Part shown: piece after piece, positions 52,060 to 61,687 of the stretch
How the letters are laid out: every line of letters begins with the position of its first letter
How positions within the stretch are numbered: position 1 is the stretch's first letter
Source of the DNA: GCA-2683135 sp964507445
Lineage (GTDB): Bacteria > Planctomycetota > GCA-002687715
Length of the DNA stretch: 64,000 bases
Reading direction: 5' to 3'
NCBI GenBank assembly: GCA_964507445.1
Contig: CAZDQF010000012.1
Span: forward strand, 1 to 64,000
The notes under the pieces: generated by a model
The model's database searches: none
Seen by the model: only the letters and a program-made list of their open reading frames with translations
What the model was told of the DNA's origin: nothing
Program-made: the position numbers and the translations under genes

Positions 52060-54486
52060 ATGAGAACAACCGCCGTCGCCCTCTTGTTGCACCTGACGCC
52101 GCTCGCGGCGCAGCTGCCTACCATCGAAGACAAGACCGCGGAGATGGAGCGCCGGGAGGGCTACGTCACCTTCTGGTGGGAGGCTGGCGCAGGCAAGATC
52201 TGGCTCAGACTCAAGCCCGGCGAGCAGATGATCTACGTGCACAGCCTGGCGACGGGTCTCGGATCGAACCCGGTGGGGCTCGACAGGAAGCAGCTCGGGG
52301 GCACCCGGTTGGTTGAGGTCCGGCGGGTCGGGCCCAGGGTCCTGCTGGTGCAGCCCAACCTCAGGTTCCGGGCTCGCTCGAGCGATCCGGACGAACGACG
52401 GGCGGTGGCGGAGTCGTTCGCCGAGTCCGTCCTGCACGGCTTCGGGGTGGCCGCTGAGTCCGGTGGTCACGTCCTCGTCGACGCCACGAGCTTCGTCGTG
52501 CAGGACGCCCAGGGGATCGCGAGGAAGCTCAAACGCGACGGCGGCACATGGAAGTTGGACCGGGATCGGTCCGTCCCGTGGATCGACGGTTGCAAGGCCT
52601 TCCCGGACAACACGGAGCTGGAAGCCATGCTGACCTTCGGAGGTTCCGGCGCCGGTTCCAACGTTCGTTCCGTGGCGCCCACATCGAGCTCCGTGAGTGT
52701 CCGCCAGCGTCATTCGCTGGTGAGGCTCCCCCCTGACGGGTACCGTCCGCGGCGGTTCGACCCCCGGGCCCCCTCCTTCGGCCCGGAGTTCCTGGACTTC
52801 GCCGCTCCCCTGGACGGCCCCATGGACGTGCGGTGGATCGCCCGTCATCGGCTCGAGAAGAAGGACCCGCAGGCGGCCGTCAGCGAGGCCAGGGAGCCCA
52901 TCGTCTACTACGTGGACCGCGGCGTCCCGGAGCCCGTGCGCGGCGCCCTGGTGGAGGGGGCGCGCTGGTGGAACCAGGCGTTCGAAGCTGCCGGGTTCAA
53001 GGACGCGTTCCGTGTGGAGGTCATGCCCGAGGGCGCTGACCCGCTCGATGTGCGGTTCAACGTCATCAACTGGGTGCACAGGAGCACCCGAGGCTGGTCT
53101 TATGGAAGCTCGGTGACGGACCCCCGCACGGGGGAGATCATCAAGGGGCATGTGCTCCTCGGTTCGTTGCGGGTGCGTCAGGATCGGCTGATCTTCGAGG
53201 GACTCGACGCCCATGACGGGGGATGCTGCGGGGCCGCGGGCCCGCCGGGCTCAGGCGGGCTGGCGTTCGCCGATCCGCAAACGGACCCGGTCTCCACAGC
53301 CCTGGCCCGGGTCCGTCAACTGTCCGCCCACGAGGTGGGGCACACCCTCGGCTTCGCTCACAACTTCGCGGCGAGTGTGAATCAGCGAGCCTCGGTGATG
53401 GACTACCCGGCGCCCAAGGTGGGGATCAAGGAGGATGGCTCCCTCGACCTCTCGGATGCCTACGACGTCGGTATCGGGGAGTGGGACAAGTTCGCCGTGC
53501 GGTTCGCCTACACGGTCTTCCCCGAGGGGATCGACGAAGGGGCTGGGTTGGAGGGGATCGTGCAGGAGTGGCTCGCCGCAGGCCTTCACTTCGCCTCTGA
53601 CAAGGACGCTCGATCCCTCGGTTCCGCCCACGCCCTGGCCCACCTCTGGGACAACGGCGCCGATCCTGTGGCCGGGTTGGAGCACGCCCTGAAGGTCCGC
53701 CGGGTGGCCCTGGACCGTCTCTCCATGGACTCCATCGCGAAGGGAGAGCCCATCGCGGCCCTGGAGGAGCTGCTGGTCCCTGTCTACTTGCACCACCGCT
53801 ATCAGCTGGACGCGGCGGCCAAGCTCGTGGGCGGATACCACTACGCATACGCAGCACGAGGGGACGGTCAGGCGTCCCAGCGACCGGTCTCCGCGGCGCG
53901 CCAGCGAGCTGCCCTGCGGCAGTGCCTGGAGACCTTGAGCGCCGAACGCCTGAGGCTGCCTGGGTGGATCGTCCGCGACATCCCGCCGGTTCCGTTCGGC
54001 GGGCGGGGCACTCGGGAGCGCTTCCCCCGCCGAACAGGTGAGGTCCTGGACCCTATGGCGGTGGCGGAGACCGCTGCGGACATGACCCTCGCCGGCTTGT
54101 TGCATCCGGAACGGGCGGCGCGGCTGGCGCTGGCGGAGTCCATGGACGCTGGTTCCCTGGGCTTGAGCGAGGTCGTCCAGGCCATCGTGTCGGCGACATG
54201 GGGTGCGCCTCCATCCGGGGATTCATACACAGCTGCCGTTCAGCGTGTTGTCCAGCGGCGGGTGCTGGAGCATCTGACGCGTTTGGCCCAGAAGTCCGCT
54301 TCCTACGAGGTCCGTGCCCGCGTCGCCAGTGGGTTGCGGTCTCTCGCCGCGCTCCTCGGCGAATCAACCGACGCTCACCGACGACACGCGGCAGACGACA
54401 TCCGGGCCTTCCTCACCCGAGGGTGGACTGATCGGTCGGCGCCTCAGCGCCTGGAGGCACCGCCGGGGAGCCCTATCGGGCAGTGA
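52060..54486 (+). CDS. Secreted zinc metalloprotease (DUF5117/DUF4953 type)
   Basis: An 808-residue exported protease. The ATG at 52060 follows GGAGG and opens a signal peptide ending LAAQL (about 18). The zinc motif is SAHEVGHTLGFAHNF (HExxHxxGxxH, metzincin type), followed by ASVMDYPAP, which fits the met-turn. Upstream beta-rich regions (residues about 30-260) and VRWIARHRLE match DUF5117-type N-terminal domains. The length agrees with the family (about 800). It likely degrades extracellular protein. Its stop is 4 bases from the convergent sigma gene. Confidence 0.88.
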   Translation: MRTTAVALLLHLTPLAAQLPTIEDKTAEMERREGYVTFWWEAGAGKIWLRLKPGEQMIYVHSLATGLGSNPVGLDRKQLGGTRLVEVRRVGPRVLLVQPNLRFRARSSDPDERRAVAESFAESVLHGFGVAAESGGHVLVDATSFVVQDAQGIARKLKRDGGTWKLDRDRSVPWIDGCKAFPDNTELEAMLTFGGSGAGSNVRSVAPTSSSVSVRQRHSLVRLPPDGYRPRRFDPRAPSFGPEFLDFAAPLDGPMDVRWIARHRLEKKDPQAAVSEAREPIVYYVDRGVPEPVRGALVEGARWWNQAFEAAGFKDAFRVEVMPEGADPLDVRFNVINWVHRSTRGWSYGSSVTDPRTGEIIKGHVLLGSLRVRQDRLIFEGLDAHDGGCCGAAGPPGSGGLAFADPQTDPVSTALARVRQLSAHEVGHTLGFAHNFAASVNQRASVMDYPAPKVGIKEDGSLDLSDAYDVGIGEWDKFAVRFAYTVFPEGIDEGAGLEGIVQEWLAAGLHFASDKDARSLGSAHALAHLWDNGADPVAGLEHALKVRRVALDRLSMDSIAKGEPIAALEELLVPVYLHHRYQLDAAAKLVGGYHYAYAARGDGQASQRPVSAARQRAALRQCLETLSAERLRLPGWIVRDIPPVPFGGRGTRERFPRRTGEVLDPMAVAETAADMTLAGLLHPERAARLALAESMDAGSLGLSEVVQAIVSATWGAPPSGDSYTAAVQRVVQRRVLEHLTRLAQKSASYEVRARVASGLRSLAALLGESTDAHRRHAADDIRAFLTRGWTDRSAPQRLEAPPGSPIGQ

Positions 54487-54490
54487 GGGA

Positions 54491-55219
54491 TCACCCCATG
54501 AGGTCGGACCACTCTTCCTCAAGGGACTGAGTGTCCGGCGTCATGTGAGCCAGGCGCACGCGCATCTGCTGACGCACGGCCTCTCGCACCGCATAGAGGG
54601 CGTTGCGCACGTCGGAGACCTTCAGATTGAAGCGCTCCGCCAGTTCGGAGTAGGTGGGCCGTTTCGACGGTTCTCCCAGGTCGTAGGCCTCGAAGACCTC
54701 GACCATGTGGCCACGCCCACGGTGCGCGTATCGAGTGCGGACTTGCTCCAGGGCGTCGCCCACCAGCTGGCGGACGAGGTCCTCGTCGAAGGCGGAGTCG
54801 GGGTCCGCTACTTCCCCAGGGGACGCCAGGCTGGTGTCCTCCTCCAGGGAGATCAGGGACAGTCCGCCGCCTCTCTTCTTGCGCCCGCGGGCCCGAGCTT
54901 CTTTGCGGAGCCAGCGACGGAGCAGGACCTTGATGAAGTTCCGGAAGCTCCCCTTCGCGGGGTCGTAGGAGACGAGGGCCTGAGAGTCGATGATGGACAG
55001 CAGGAACGACTGGGTCAGGTCCTTGGCGTCTTCGTTGCTTCGCGTCCACCAGGGACGGATGAAGCGATAGACCGGGGACCAGTAGCGGCTGCACAGTCGC
55101 TCTACCGCATCATGGTGATTGGGGTGGTCCGGGTTCTGGACACCCTCCACCATTCCCATGTTGGTGGAGGGGAATCCGCTCGGCCCGGCACCCATGTTGG
55201 TGAAGGGGTTCTTCGTCAT
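54491..55219 (-). CDS. ECF-type sigma factor (planctomycete kinase-associated)
   Basis: A 242-residue sigma factor. Region 2 is EDAKDLTQSFLLSII (about 63-77) followed by FRNFIKVLLRRWLRKEAR; region 4 is PTYSELAERFNLKVSDVRNAL (about 188-208, shown as the SELAERFNL core). The N-terminal extension (1-35) is Asn/Pro-rich. It lies 20 bases downstream of a Ser/Thr kinase gene on the same strand, a common planctomycete pairing in which the kinase may control the factor. The target genes are unknown. Confidence 0.85.
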   Translation of the reverse strand: MTKNPFTNMGAGPSGFPSTNMGMVEGVQNPDHPNHHDAVERLCSRYWSPVYRFIRPWWTRSNEDAKDLTQSFLLSIIDSQALVSYDPAKGSFRNFIKVLLRRWLRKEARARGRKKRGGGLSLISLEEDTSLASPGEVADPDSAFDEDLVRQLVGDALEQVRTRYAHRGRGHMVEVFEAYDLGEPSKRPTYSELAERFNLKVSDVRNALYAVREAVRQQMRVRLAHMTPDTQSLEEEWSDLMG

Positions 55220-55239
55220 GGCGTGCGACAGTCAGTCTA

Positions 55240-57996
55240 TCACTGGAGTTTCGACTCCAGGTACGCTGTCGCAGCTTCGAGACGCTGGGCGACCCGGTCA
55301 TCGGACTCCGACATGGTGCGCATGGTCGCCAACGCGATGGAAAGCACATCACGCCCGTAGAAATGCAACCGGGTGCCCGTCGACGTCGCGAATTCCAGGG
55401 CCAGGGGGAGCTGGGTGGCGCGTCGCATGTCTGAGACGGCCTCAGCGAGGCGACCGCAGCGAGCGTGCAGGTGCCCTCTCATGAAGAGGAACTCGCCGAC
55501 GGAGCCGCGGGCTGCCAGACCCTCATCGATGGCCTCGATGGCCTCTTCCGGTTTGCCCTCCGCCTCCAGAACCAGCGCCGCCAGCATCGCTGCGTCGGCG
55601 ACGCGGCCGTACGCCTTCACGATGGCGTCCAATTCCCGTCGGGCCTCCTCATGGCGGCCGGACCTGACGTGGATCGCGCACAGGTTACGGCGCGCGTTGA
55701 CCGACTTGACCGAGACCCTCCCTTCGGACAATCGGACGATCTCCTCGAACGCGTGCCGCGCCTCGTCCCAACGGTCTTCGAATCCTCGGACCAGGATCAG
55801 CCCCTTGTTGTACCAGGCGTCGATGAGGGTCGGCTCCAGGGCCAGGGCCTCGTCGATGGACTCGAGCGCCAGTGCAGGCCTCTCCAGGAAGCTGAGGACC
55901 TCTGCGCGCCACATGCGCGCGGTGGCGTGCCGCGCGTCAAGCTGGATGGCCGTATCCAGCGCGCGAAGCGCCGCCTTGTGGTCGCGCATCCGTAGTTCCA
56001 CCACCCCCAGGCCGGTCCAGGAAGACACGTCCTTCGGGTCTATGGCGGTCGCCTCGCTCAGGTCGGATCGAGCCTCGTCCAGATCCCCTCCGCTGAAGTG
56101 AAGAGAAGATCTGAGCACGTACGCCTGGACACAGGTGGGCCAGATGCCGATGAGCCGGTTCACGGTCTGGAGGGCGGCCGCCCGTTCGTTGACGGAGGCC
56201 CGCCTCGTGCCTCGTCTGAGGGTCCCCAGCAACAAGAGCGCTTCGGGATACCAGGGTCGGCGTTGCAGGGCGCGCTCCAAGGGGGCCTGATCTCGCGATG
56301 CGTACCCAAGGAGGTAGTCCAGCTCCTCCGAACCGGGGCGGCCCGATAGTCCCTCCGCCGCTGACCTCAGGGTGGCGATGGTCTGGTCCCGGTCTTCTGG
56401 TTTGAAGGTGGTGATCAGCCTGTAGGACTCGGCGATGGCGCGGTCGACTTCATCCGTCAACAGGCTCGAGCCGTGGAGCGGCGCGAGGATCTCGTTCGCC
56501 TGGCGCATCCTGCGTTCTCGCTGGGCGCGGGCCTCGTCCCTCCGGTGGGGCTGATCCGCGAGGACGCTCCCCATGAACGCTCGGAGGACGAGCACGCGGG
56601 CCAGGTGCAGCCGAGCAGCGTCGAGCTCCGGGTCGGCGTCCAGGGCTTCGGAGAGCAGGACCTCTGCTGACCCGAGGTCACCGAGGAGAGCGTGCGTACG
56701 CCCGCGGAGGTATGTACTCCTGGGTAGCAGCGCGACGCGGTCCGCTTCATCGCATGCCGCGAGCCCCTCTTCCAGCAGTGTTCGATAGTCCTGTGTGATG
56801 TCGGCGGGGTCGTGCTGTGACGCCACCGCCTCCGCGAGGAGCGATCGCACCTTGTTCAGGGTGTCCTCGGCCTGTGCCTGCCGGAGTCCTCGCTGCTCTT
56901 CCTGTTTGGCGTCGCCGATGATGGCGAGGGCGGTCCAGCAGATCATCGCGACGGCCACAGATGCGGCGGCCAGGACCCGTCTGCGGTCGCGCACGGCCCG
57001 CCACGCGCGGGTCATCCTGTGTGGCCTGACCGCGGCGACAGGCTCCCCGGCGAGCCAGCGTTCCAGGTCGTCGGCCATGGCTCCTGCGGAGGCGTACCGG
57101 TCTCGAGGATCACGAGCGAGAGCTACGGAGACGATGGCGTCGAGATCGGGAGAGACGTCCTCGCGAAGTTGGGTCAACGGGAGGGGGTCGGTGCTGTTGA
57201 TACTGGCGAAGAGCTCCGGGACGGTCTCGCCGACGTGCGGGGTGACCCCGCCGAGCCCGCGATAGAGCACCGCCCCCAGGGAGTACACATCGGCCCTCTC
57301 GGTCAGGTCCTCGCTGCGAGCGGAGGTCTGCTCTGGTGACATGTAGTTCGGTGTGCCCAGGTGGGCGCCGGTTTGCGTGAGGAGCGTGGCGGCGCCCAGC
57401 TCTCGCGCGAGTCCGAAGTCGGCGAGCTTGGGTGCTCCGCTCTCGTCGATGAGGATGTTGCCTGGCTTGATGTCGCGGTGGATGATCCCCTCCCCGTGGA
57501 TGTACTCCAGCGCACGGGCCACGGGGGCTATCAGCCGAACGATCTCCTTCGGGTCACGATCCACGGCGATCCACTGCTCCATGGACCCGGCGGGCACCAC
57601 CTCCATGGCGATCCAGAGGATCTCATCCTGGAATCCCGCGTCGTGCACCGTCACCAGATTGGGGTGAGAGAGTCCGGCGGCGACCCGTGCTTCCTGTCGG
57701 AAGCGCTCTTGGATGATGTGGTGATCCCGATAGTTGACGAGCACCTTGAGGGCCACTTCACGCGCCAGCTTGGTGTCCCAGGCGAGCCATACGAGCCCGG
57801 CGCCTCCTTCGCCCAACAGCCGCCGACGCTCAAAACGACCGAGCAAGGGGGTGCCCGACAACGAGCTCGCTTCAAGGTCCTCCCAGGAGCCAGCGCCCTG
57901 CCCTCCGTCAGTCACGTCCTCGACTCCGTCGGGGATTCCAGCGTCCGGGCGCTCCTCTCCGTCGTGACCCTCCGTGATCTTCCCGTCCTCCGTCAT
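55240..57996 (-). CDS. Membrane Ser/Thr protein kinase with TPR repeats
   Basis: A 918-residue kinase of the bacterial PknB class. Gly loop LLGEGGAGLVW (about 60-70), Lys84 (VALKVL), HRDIKPGN (about 173-180) and ADFGLAREL (about 192-200) are all intact. A membrane helix follows the domain (about 342-362). The remaining about 550 residues are tandem TPR-like helices (for example EALDADPELDAARLHLARVL and DEALALEPTLIDAWYNKG). The ATG overlaps the stop of the M14 peptidase by 4 bases and the sigma gene follows at 20 bases, so all three are coupled. Confidence 0.92.
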   Translation of the reverse strand: MTEDGKITEGHDGEERPDAGIPDGVEDVTDGGQGAGSWEDLEASSLSGTPLLGRFERRRLLGEGGAGLVWLAWDTKLAREVALKVLVNYRDHHIIQERFRQEARVAAGLSHPNLVTVHDAGFQDEILWIAMEVVPAGSMEQWIAVDRDPKEIVRLIAPVARALEYIHGEGIIHRDIKPGNILIDESGAPKLADFGLARELGAATLLTQTGAHLGTPNYMSPEQTSARSEDLTERADVYSLGAVLYRGLGGVTPHVGETVPELFASINSTDPLPLTQLREDVSPDLDAIVSVALARDPRDRYASAGAMADDLERWLAGEPVAAVRPHRMTRAWRAVRDRRRVLAAASVAVAMICWTALAIIGDAKQEEQRGLRQAQAEDTLNKVRSLLAEAVASQHDPADITQDYRTLLEEGLAACDEADRVALLPRSTYLRGRTHALLGDLGSAEVLLSEALDADPELDAARLHLARVLVLRAFMGSVLADQPHRRDEARAQRERRMRQANEILAPLHGSSLLTDEVDRAIAESYRLITTFKPEDRDQTIATLRSAAEGLSGRPGSEELDYLLGYASRDQAPLERALQRRPWYPEALLLLGTLRRGTRRASVNERAAALQTVNRLIGIWPTCVQAYVLRSSLHFSGGDLDEARSDLSEATAIDPKDVSSWTGLGVVELRMRDHKAALRALDTAIQLDARHATARMWRAEVLSFLERPALALESIDEALALEPTLIDAWYNKGLILVRGFEDRWDEARHAFEEIVRLSEGRVSVKSVNARRNLCAIHVRSGRHEEARRELDAIVKAYGRVADAAMLAALVLEAEGKPEEAIEAIDEGLAARGSVGEFLFMRGHLHARCGRLAEAVSDMRRATQLPLALEFATSTGTRLHFYGRDVLSIALATMRTMSESDDRVAQRLEAATAYLESKLQ

Positions 57997-60500
57997 GGGA
58001 CCACGAGGCGAACGGCGCTGGTAATGACGGCGGGAACCGTGCCTTCGAGCACCAGCCCCGCCACGAACACCTGAAAGCCTGCGAGAGCCGGCTCCGCAGG
58101 GACGTTGATGACGCTGGTCCCTGCTCCCTGACCGTTCAGGGTGCCGGAGAAGCCGGAGAAGACGGACGGAGCGTTGGGGAAGCTGAGGAAGAGGAGGTCA
58201 AGGTCCAGCGGAGCGATCCCCGCAGGCGGGATGGGGATCCCCTGGGATGCTGATTCGGAGACCCCCAGGTGGAACGGTCTACCCGGGAAGGTGGGGGCTT
58301 GCAGGTCCAGCTGAACGCTGGTCCCGATGGCCGCTGTTCCCGTGGCGCTGAGGACCCCTCCGGCCATGGAGCCCTGGATGACCAGATCGTCGATGGCCGC
58401 TTCGCACAGGGAGTCGTTGGGGTCGTCGGAGGCGCGGAAGTAGAGGCGCATGGAGTCGGTGCGCGGGAGGTGGGCCTCCACGTCGTGGTTCACCTCGATC
58501 CAGTTGTTCTGATTGGACTGGACGGTCTCGAGGATGACCCAGGTCTGGCCGGCGTCGTTGGAGAGGCCCACCTCCAGCCAGTCGTTGCTGCCGCTGGTGG
58601 CGAACCACCGCCAGTAACGAAGCTGGGGGTCCGAGACCTGGGAGAGGTCGAAGATCGGGGAGAGGAGGCTGGCGGTCCCGTCCACGTCCTCGGTCCCCGC
58701 ACCCTGTCCGGGGTTGGCCTGGCCCGTGAACCAGCAGGCCACGCCAGCGCCGGGGGTGTGGTCATCTTCGGGGTTGAATGTACTGCCTTGATACGTCGAC
58801 CCGTTGGGGTTCTGGCGGGTCCAGATCCCGGTCACCGCGGTGTCTCCCGGCATGCCCGGGGTCCAACCGGCGGGGGACTCGAAGTCCATGTCCGTGATCG
58901 TCAGCGAGGGCGCGGAGAGCGTCATCGTCTGCGTCTGCCGGATCGTGACCGATCCCGGCGCGCTCACCACGATGTCGTAGCTGATCGAGGTGAACGGTGT
59001 TGCCGACGGGCTCACCGAGACGACGACGGGGTTCATGGCGGTGACGCCGAGCGCGGGGACGGCGGCGCCTCCTACGGACGGAGTGTTGACGATCAGGTGA
59101 GGGCTGACGGTCTCGATGGACACCGTCGCGTTCGCGGGGACGGTCCCGCGGTTCCGTAAGACGGCGGTGAGGGAGATGATCTCGCCGGGCTCCCAGGTGC
59201 CCGGCAGCTGGCCGCCGCTGTCAAGCACGGTCACGGAGTCCAGCTGCATGTCGGGGCCGGCGATCTTCATCAGGTAGATGCAGTACCGGAACGTGTCCTC
59301 CGCCAGGGGAATGATGCGGTTCGTGGGCGGCCAGAAGCCGTCCTGGGCTGAGCCGATCTCACAGCCGAAGGCCCAGGTCTGCATGCCGCCGTAGAGGTCC
59401 CCGTACCACCAGTCCTGGGTGGTCCCGTTGGCGGGGTAGAGGATCTGCCAGGGGGTCCCCGTGGTCCATCCGGGGCCGAGGGTCGAGGTGCCCTGGGCGA
59501 TGAGGTCGTACTGTGCGTCCAGGGGCGGGGGAGCGAACGCTCCCGTGGCGTACCCCGGTGGGATGAAGAAGTAGTTGCTGTAGCTGTGCATGGAGAACGC
59601 GACGGCCAGGTCACGGCTCTCGGCGAAGGACCTCATGGCGGCGGTCTCCGGCTCGCTGAACGGAGCGGTCCCGCGATAGGTCTGCGATGTCGGACTCCCG
59701 CTGGAGCCCTGGTTGTCCAGCCCCCACATGTGGCCGTAGTTGCGGTTGAGGTCCACGCCGAAGCTCCCCCCGGCGTTGAGGCGCCGGTTCTTGCGCCAGA
59801 GACCACCGCCGGAGGGGTCCGTGGTCTGATTGTGGACCAGCCCGTCCGGATTCACGATGGGCACGATGAACAGCTCGCGCTCATCCACCAGCGCCGTCGT
59901 CTCCGGGTCGCTCCCGTATTCCTCCGCCAGGCGCTTGGCCAACCAGCAGGCGGCCATGTAGGTCATGGGTTCCCGTGCGTGATGGAGGCCGTCGATCAGG
60001 ATCTCCGGTTCGTTCTCGTCGGCCAGGGGGTTGTCCGAGATCTTCCACATCCAGATGGGCCTTCCCTCGACGGAGTTCCCGAGAGAGACCTTGGGCGCCA
60101 TCACGGCCGGGTGTTGGGACTGCAGAGTGTCGAGGAAGGCGACGACCTCCGACTCCGTGAAGAACCCGCCCATGCTGCCCTGCGCGAATCCAGGCGGTCC
60201 GTGCCGTGCGCCGGAAGTCTGGGTCAATCGCGAGCGGTAGAATGCCTCGAGGTCCCGTTGGATCACCTCCGGCATGAAGCCGGCTGCTCGGAGGACCGAT
60301 TCCTCTGCCGGCGAGTGGATGAGGACCCGGGCGTGGCCGCCGGGGTGGGCGGCTCCACCGCAGCAACCCGCGGCGTCCAGCCCGAGGGAACGGAGGGTGT
60401 CGACGGCGGCGGCATCACGGAGGTGGACCTGCACCTCTTTCACCTGGGCCGGGACGGACGCGCAGAGCAGGGCCGTGAGGCAGACGAGGCATCGGAACAT
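57993..60500 (-). CDS. Secreted M14 zinc carboxypeptidase
   Basis: An 835-residue exported peptidase; signal peptide ends SVPAQ (about 19), and GGAAGG-like sequence precedes the ATG. The M14 domain (about 110-410) has HHAREP (His174, Glu177 zinc ligands), VDLNRNYG (substrate Arg253), SMHSYSN (His305) and FGCEIG (Glu381, catalytic). Two beta domains follow; residues about 545-705 resemble a MAM/laminin-type jelly roll. The last about 130 residues are the recurrent C-terminal module. Its stop overlaps the kinase start, so an extracellular peptidase and a signalling pair are coexpressed. Confidence 0.92.
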   Translation of the reverse strand: MFRCLVCLTALLCASVPAQVKEVQVHLRDAAAVDTLRSLGLDAAGCCGGAAHPGGHARVLIHSPAEESVLRAAGFMPEVIQRDLEAFYRSRLTQTSGARHGPPGFAQGSMGGFFTESEVVAFLDTLQSQHPAVMAPKVSLGNSVEGRPIWMWKISDNPLADENEPEILIDGLHHAREPMTYMAACWLAKRLAEEYGSDPETTALVDERELFIVPIVNPDGLVHNQTTDPSGGGLWRKNRRLNAGGSFGVDLNRNYGHMWGLDNQGSSGSPTSQTYRGTAPFSEPETAAMRSFAESRDLAVAFSMHSYSNYFFIPPGYATGAFAPPPLDAQYDLIAQGTSTLGPGWTTGTPWQILYPANGTTQDWWYGDLYGGMQTWAFGCEIGSAQDGFWPPTNRIIPLAEDTFRYCIYLMKIAGPDMQLDSVTVLDSGGQLPGTWEPGEIISLTAVLRNRGTVPANATVSIETVSPHLIVNTPSVGGAAVPALGVTAMNPVVVSVSPSATPFTSISYDIVVSAPGSVTIRQTQTMTLSAPSLTITDMDFESPAGWTPGMPGDTAVTGIWTRQNPNGSTYQGSTFNPEDDHTPGAGVACWFTGQANPGQGAGTEDVDGTASLLSPIFDLSQVSDPQLRYWRWFATSGSNDWLEVGLSNDAGQTWVILETVQSNQNNWIEVNHDVEAHLPRTDSMRLYFRASDDPNDSLCEAAIDDLVIQGSMAGGVLSATGTAAIGTSVQLDLQAPTFPGRPFHLGVSESASQGIPIPPAGIAPLDLDLLFLSFPNAPSVFSGFSGTLNGQGAGTSVINVPAEPALAGFQVFVAGLVLEGTVPAVITSAVRLVVP

Positions 60501-60553
60501 CCTTCCAGTCTACCCGTTGCCGTTCGCTTCCCGCTAACATGCGGCCACCATCG

Positions 60554-61687
60554 ATGAAGCGCCTTCACCGCTATTTCCTCGCCGAGTTGTTGCAAAATGC
60601 GTCCCTGATGATCGTGGCCATCCTGGCCATCTTCTTCATGGTGGCGCTGGCGCTGGTGCTGGGCACGAGCCGCACCGAAGGGGTGCCGTTCGAGCTGGTC
60701 ATGCGGCACACGGGGTTCAAGGCGGTCTCCACCCTCTATCTGACCCTTCCGTTGATGGTGCTGGCTGCCTGCATCTTCACCTATGGCCGCGCCCGCGCAG
60801 ATGGTGAATTCACCGCGCTGCGGACGGCGGGGATTCACCCATGGCAGGTCCTGGTGCCGGCCCTGGTCCTGGGGGCGCTGTGCACGCTGATGCTTTGCTA
60901 CCTCCAGGGTGGCGCCATGCCCAAGGCCCACTTCAGGGGCAAGATCGAGCTCAAGCAGGATCTCCTGGACAACCTTGAGGGGCTGCTCAAGCGCAAGGAC
61001 AAGCGTATCGAGGAGGACTCCTGGAGCGCCTCCTGGGATTCGCTTCGACGGGACGACGACGGCCACCTCGTCCTCGGCGGGCTTCAGCTCATCCTCTTCG
61101 ACAAGGAGGGGAACCTGGCAAGCTCGCTGCGAGCTCGATGGGCCAAGCCGACGTTGGACGCGGTGGAGCGACGACTCCACCTCACCCTGGACGACCTGGT
61201 GCGGAGGAACGCGGCCGGCGAGGCGGTTCAGGCCTCCACCTTCCAGTTGTCACTCAACCTGGATTCCTTCGGCGGTGGGCGGTCGAACAAGCGGGAGTCA
61301 GACTGCACCTACGAGGAGCTGCTCTCCCGCTCCGACCAGTACGCCCGCCGCGCTGCGTTCATGGAGGAAGGCAAGGCCAGGTCGAAGCTGATGAAGAAGT
61401 CGCGAGAGTATCTGGCTGAATATCATCTTCGCGTGGCGTTCTCGTTCTCGGCGATCCTGTTCTCGTTCCTCGGCGCGGCCATCGGGTTGTGGAGGGGGAG
61501 CGACAACCGGGCCGTCGTCTTCATGATCGGCTTCCTCATCGTCGTCGGCCTGTACTACCCGCTCCAGATGGCTGGGATGTGGCTGGCTGTTGATGCGGAA
61601 CTCCAGCCGGGTGTCGCGCTCTGGATCGGCAACGGTGTGATCTTCTTCTTGTCGAGCTTCGTCTTGAGGCGGGTCTTGGTGCCATGA
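60554..61687 (+). CDS. LptF/LptG-type permease, first subunit
   Basis: A 377-residue membrane protein of the YjgP/YjgQ (LptF/LptG) family, part of the exporter that moves lipopolysaccharide-type lipids toward the outer membrane. The ATG at 60554 (MKRLHRYFLAELLQN) is preferred to one at 60539. Three membrane helices lie at about 10-110, a periplasmic jelly-roll region at about 115-275, and three more at about 285-375. The second subunit overlaps by 4 bases. The presence of both agrees with a didermic envelope. Confidence 0.86.
   Translation: MKRLHRYFLAELLQNASLMIVAILAIFFMVALALVLGTSRTEGVPFELVMRHTGFKAVSTLYLTLPLMVLAACIFTYGRARADGEFTALRTAGIHPWQVLVPALVLGALCTLMLCYLQGGAMPKAHFRGKIELKQDLLDNLEGLLKRKDKRIEEDSWSASWDSLRRDDDGHLVLGGLQLILFDKEGNLASSLRARWAKPTLDAVERRLHLTLDDLVRRNAAGEAVQASTFQLSLNLDSFGGGRSNKRESDCTYEELLSRSDQYARRAAFMEEGKARSKLMKKSREYLAEYHLRVAFSFSAILFSFLGAAIGLWRGSDNRAVVFMIGFLIVVGLYYPLQMAGMWLAVDAELQPGVALWIGNGVIFFLSSFVLRRVLVP

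Noticed and set aside
57993..58370. PEP-CTERM or similar sorting tag at the end of the M14 protein
   Set aside because: There is no Pro-Glu-Pro motif, membrane helix or basic tail; the shared module is beta-rich instead.
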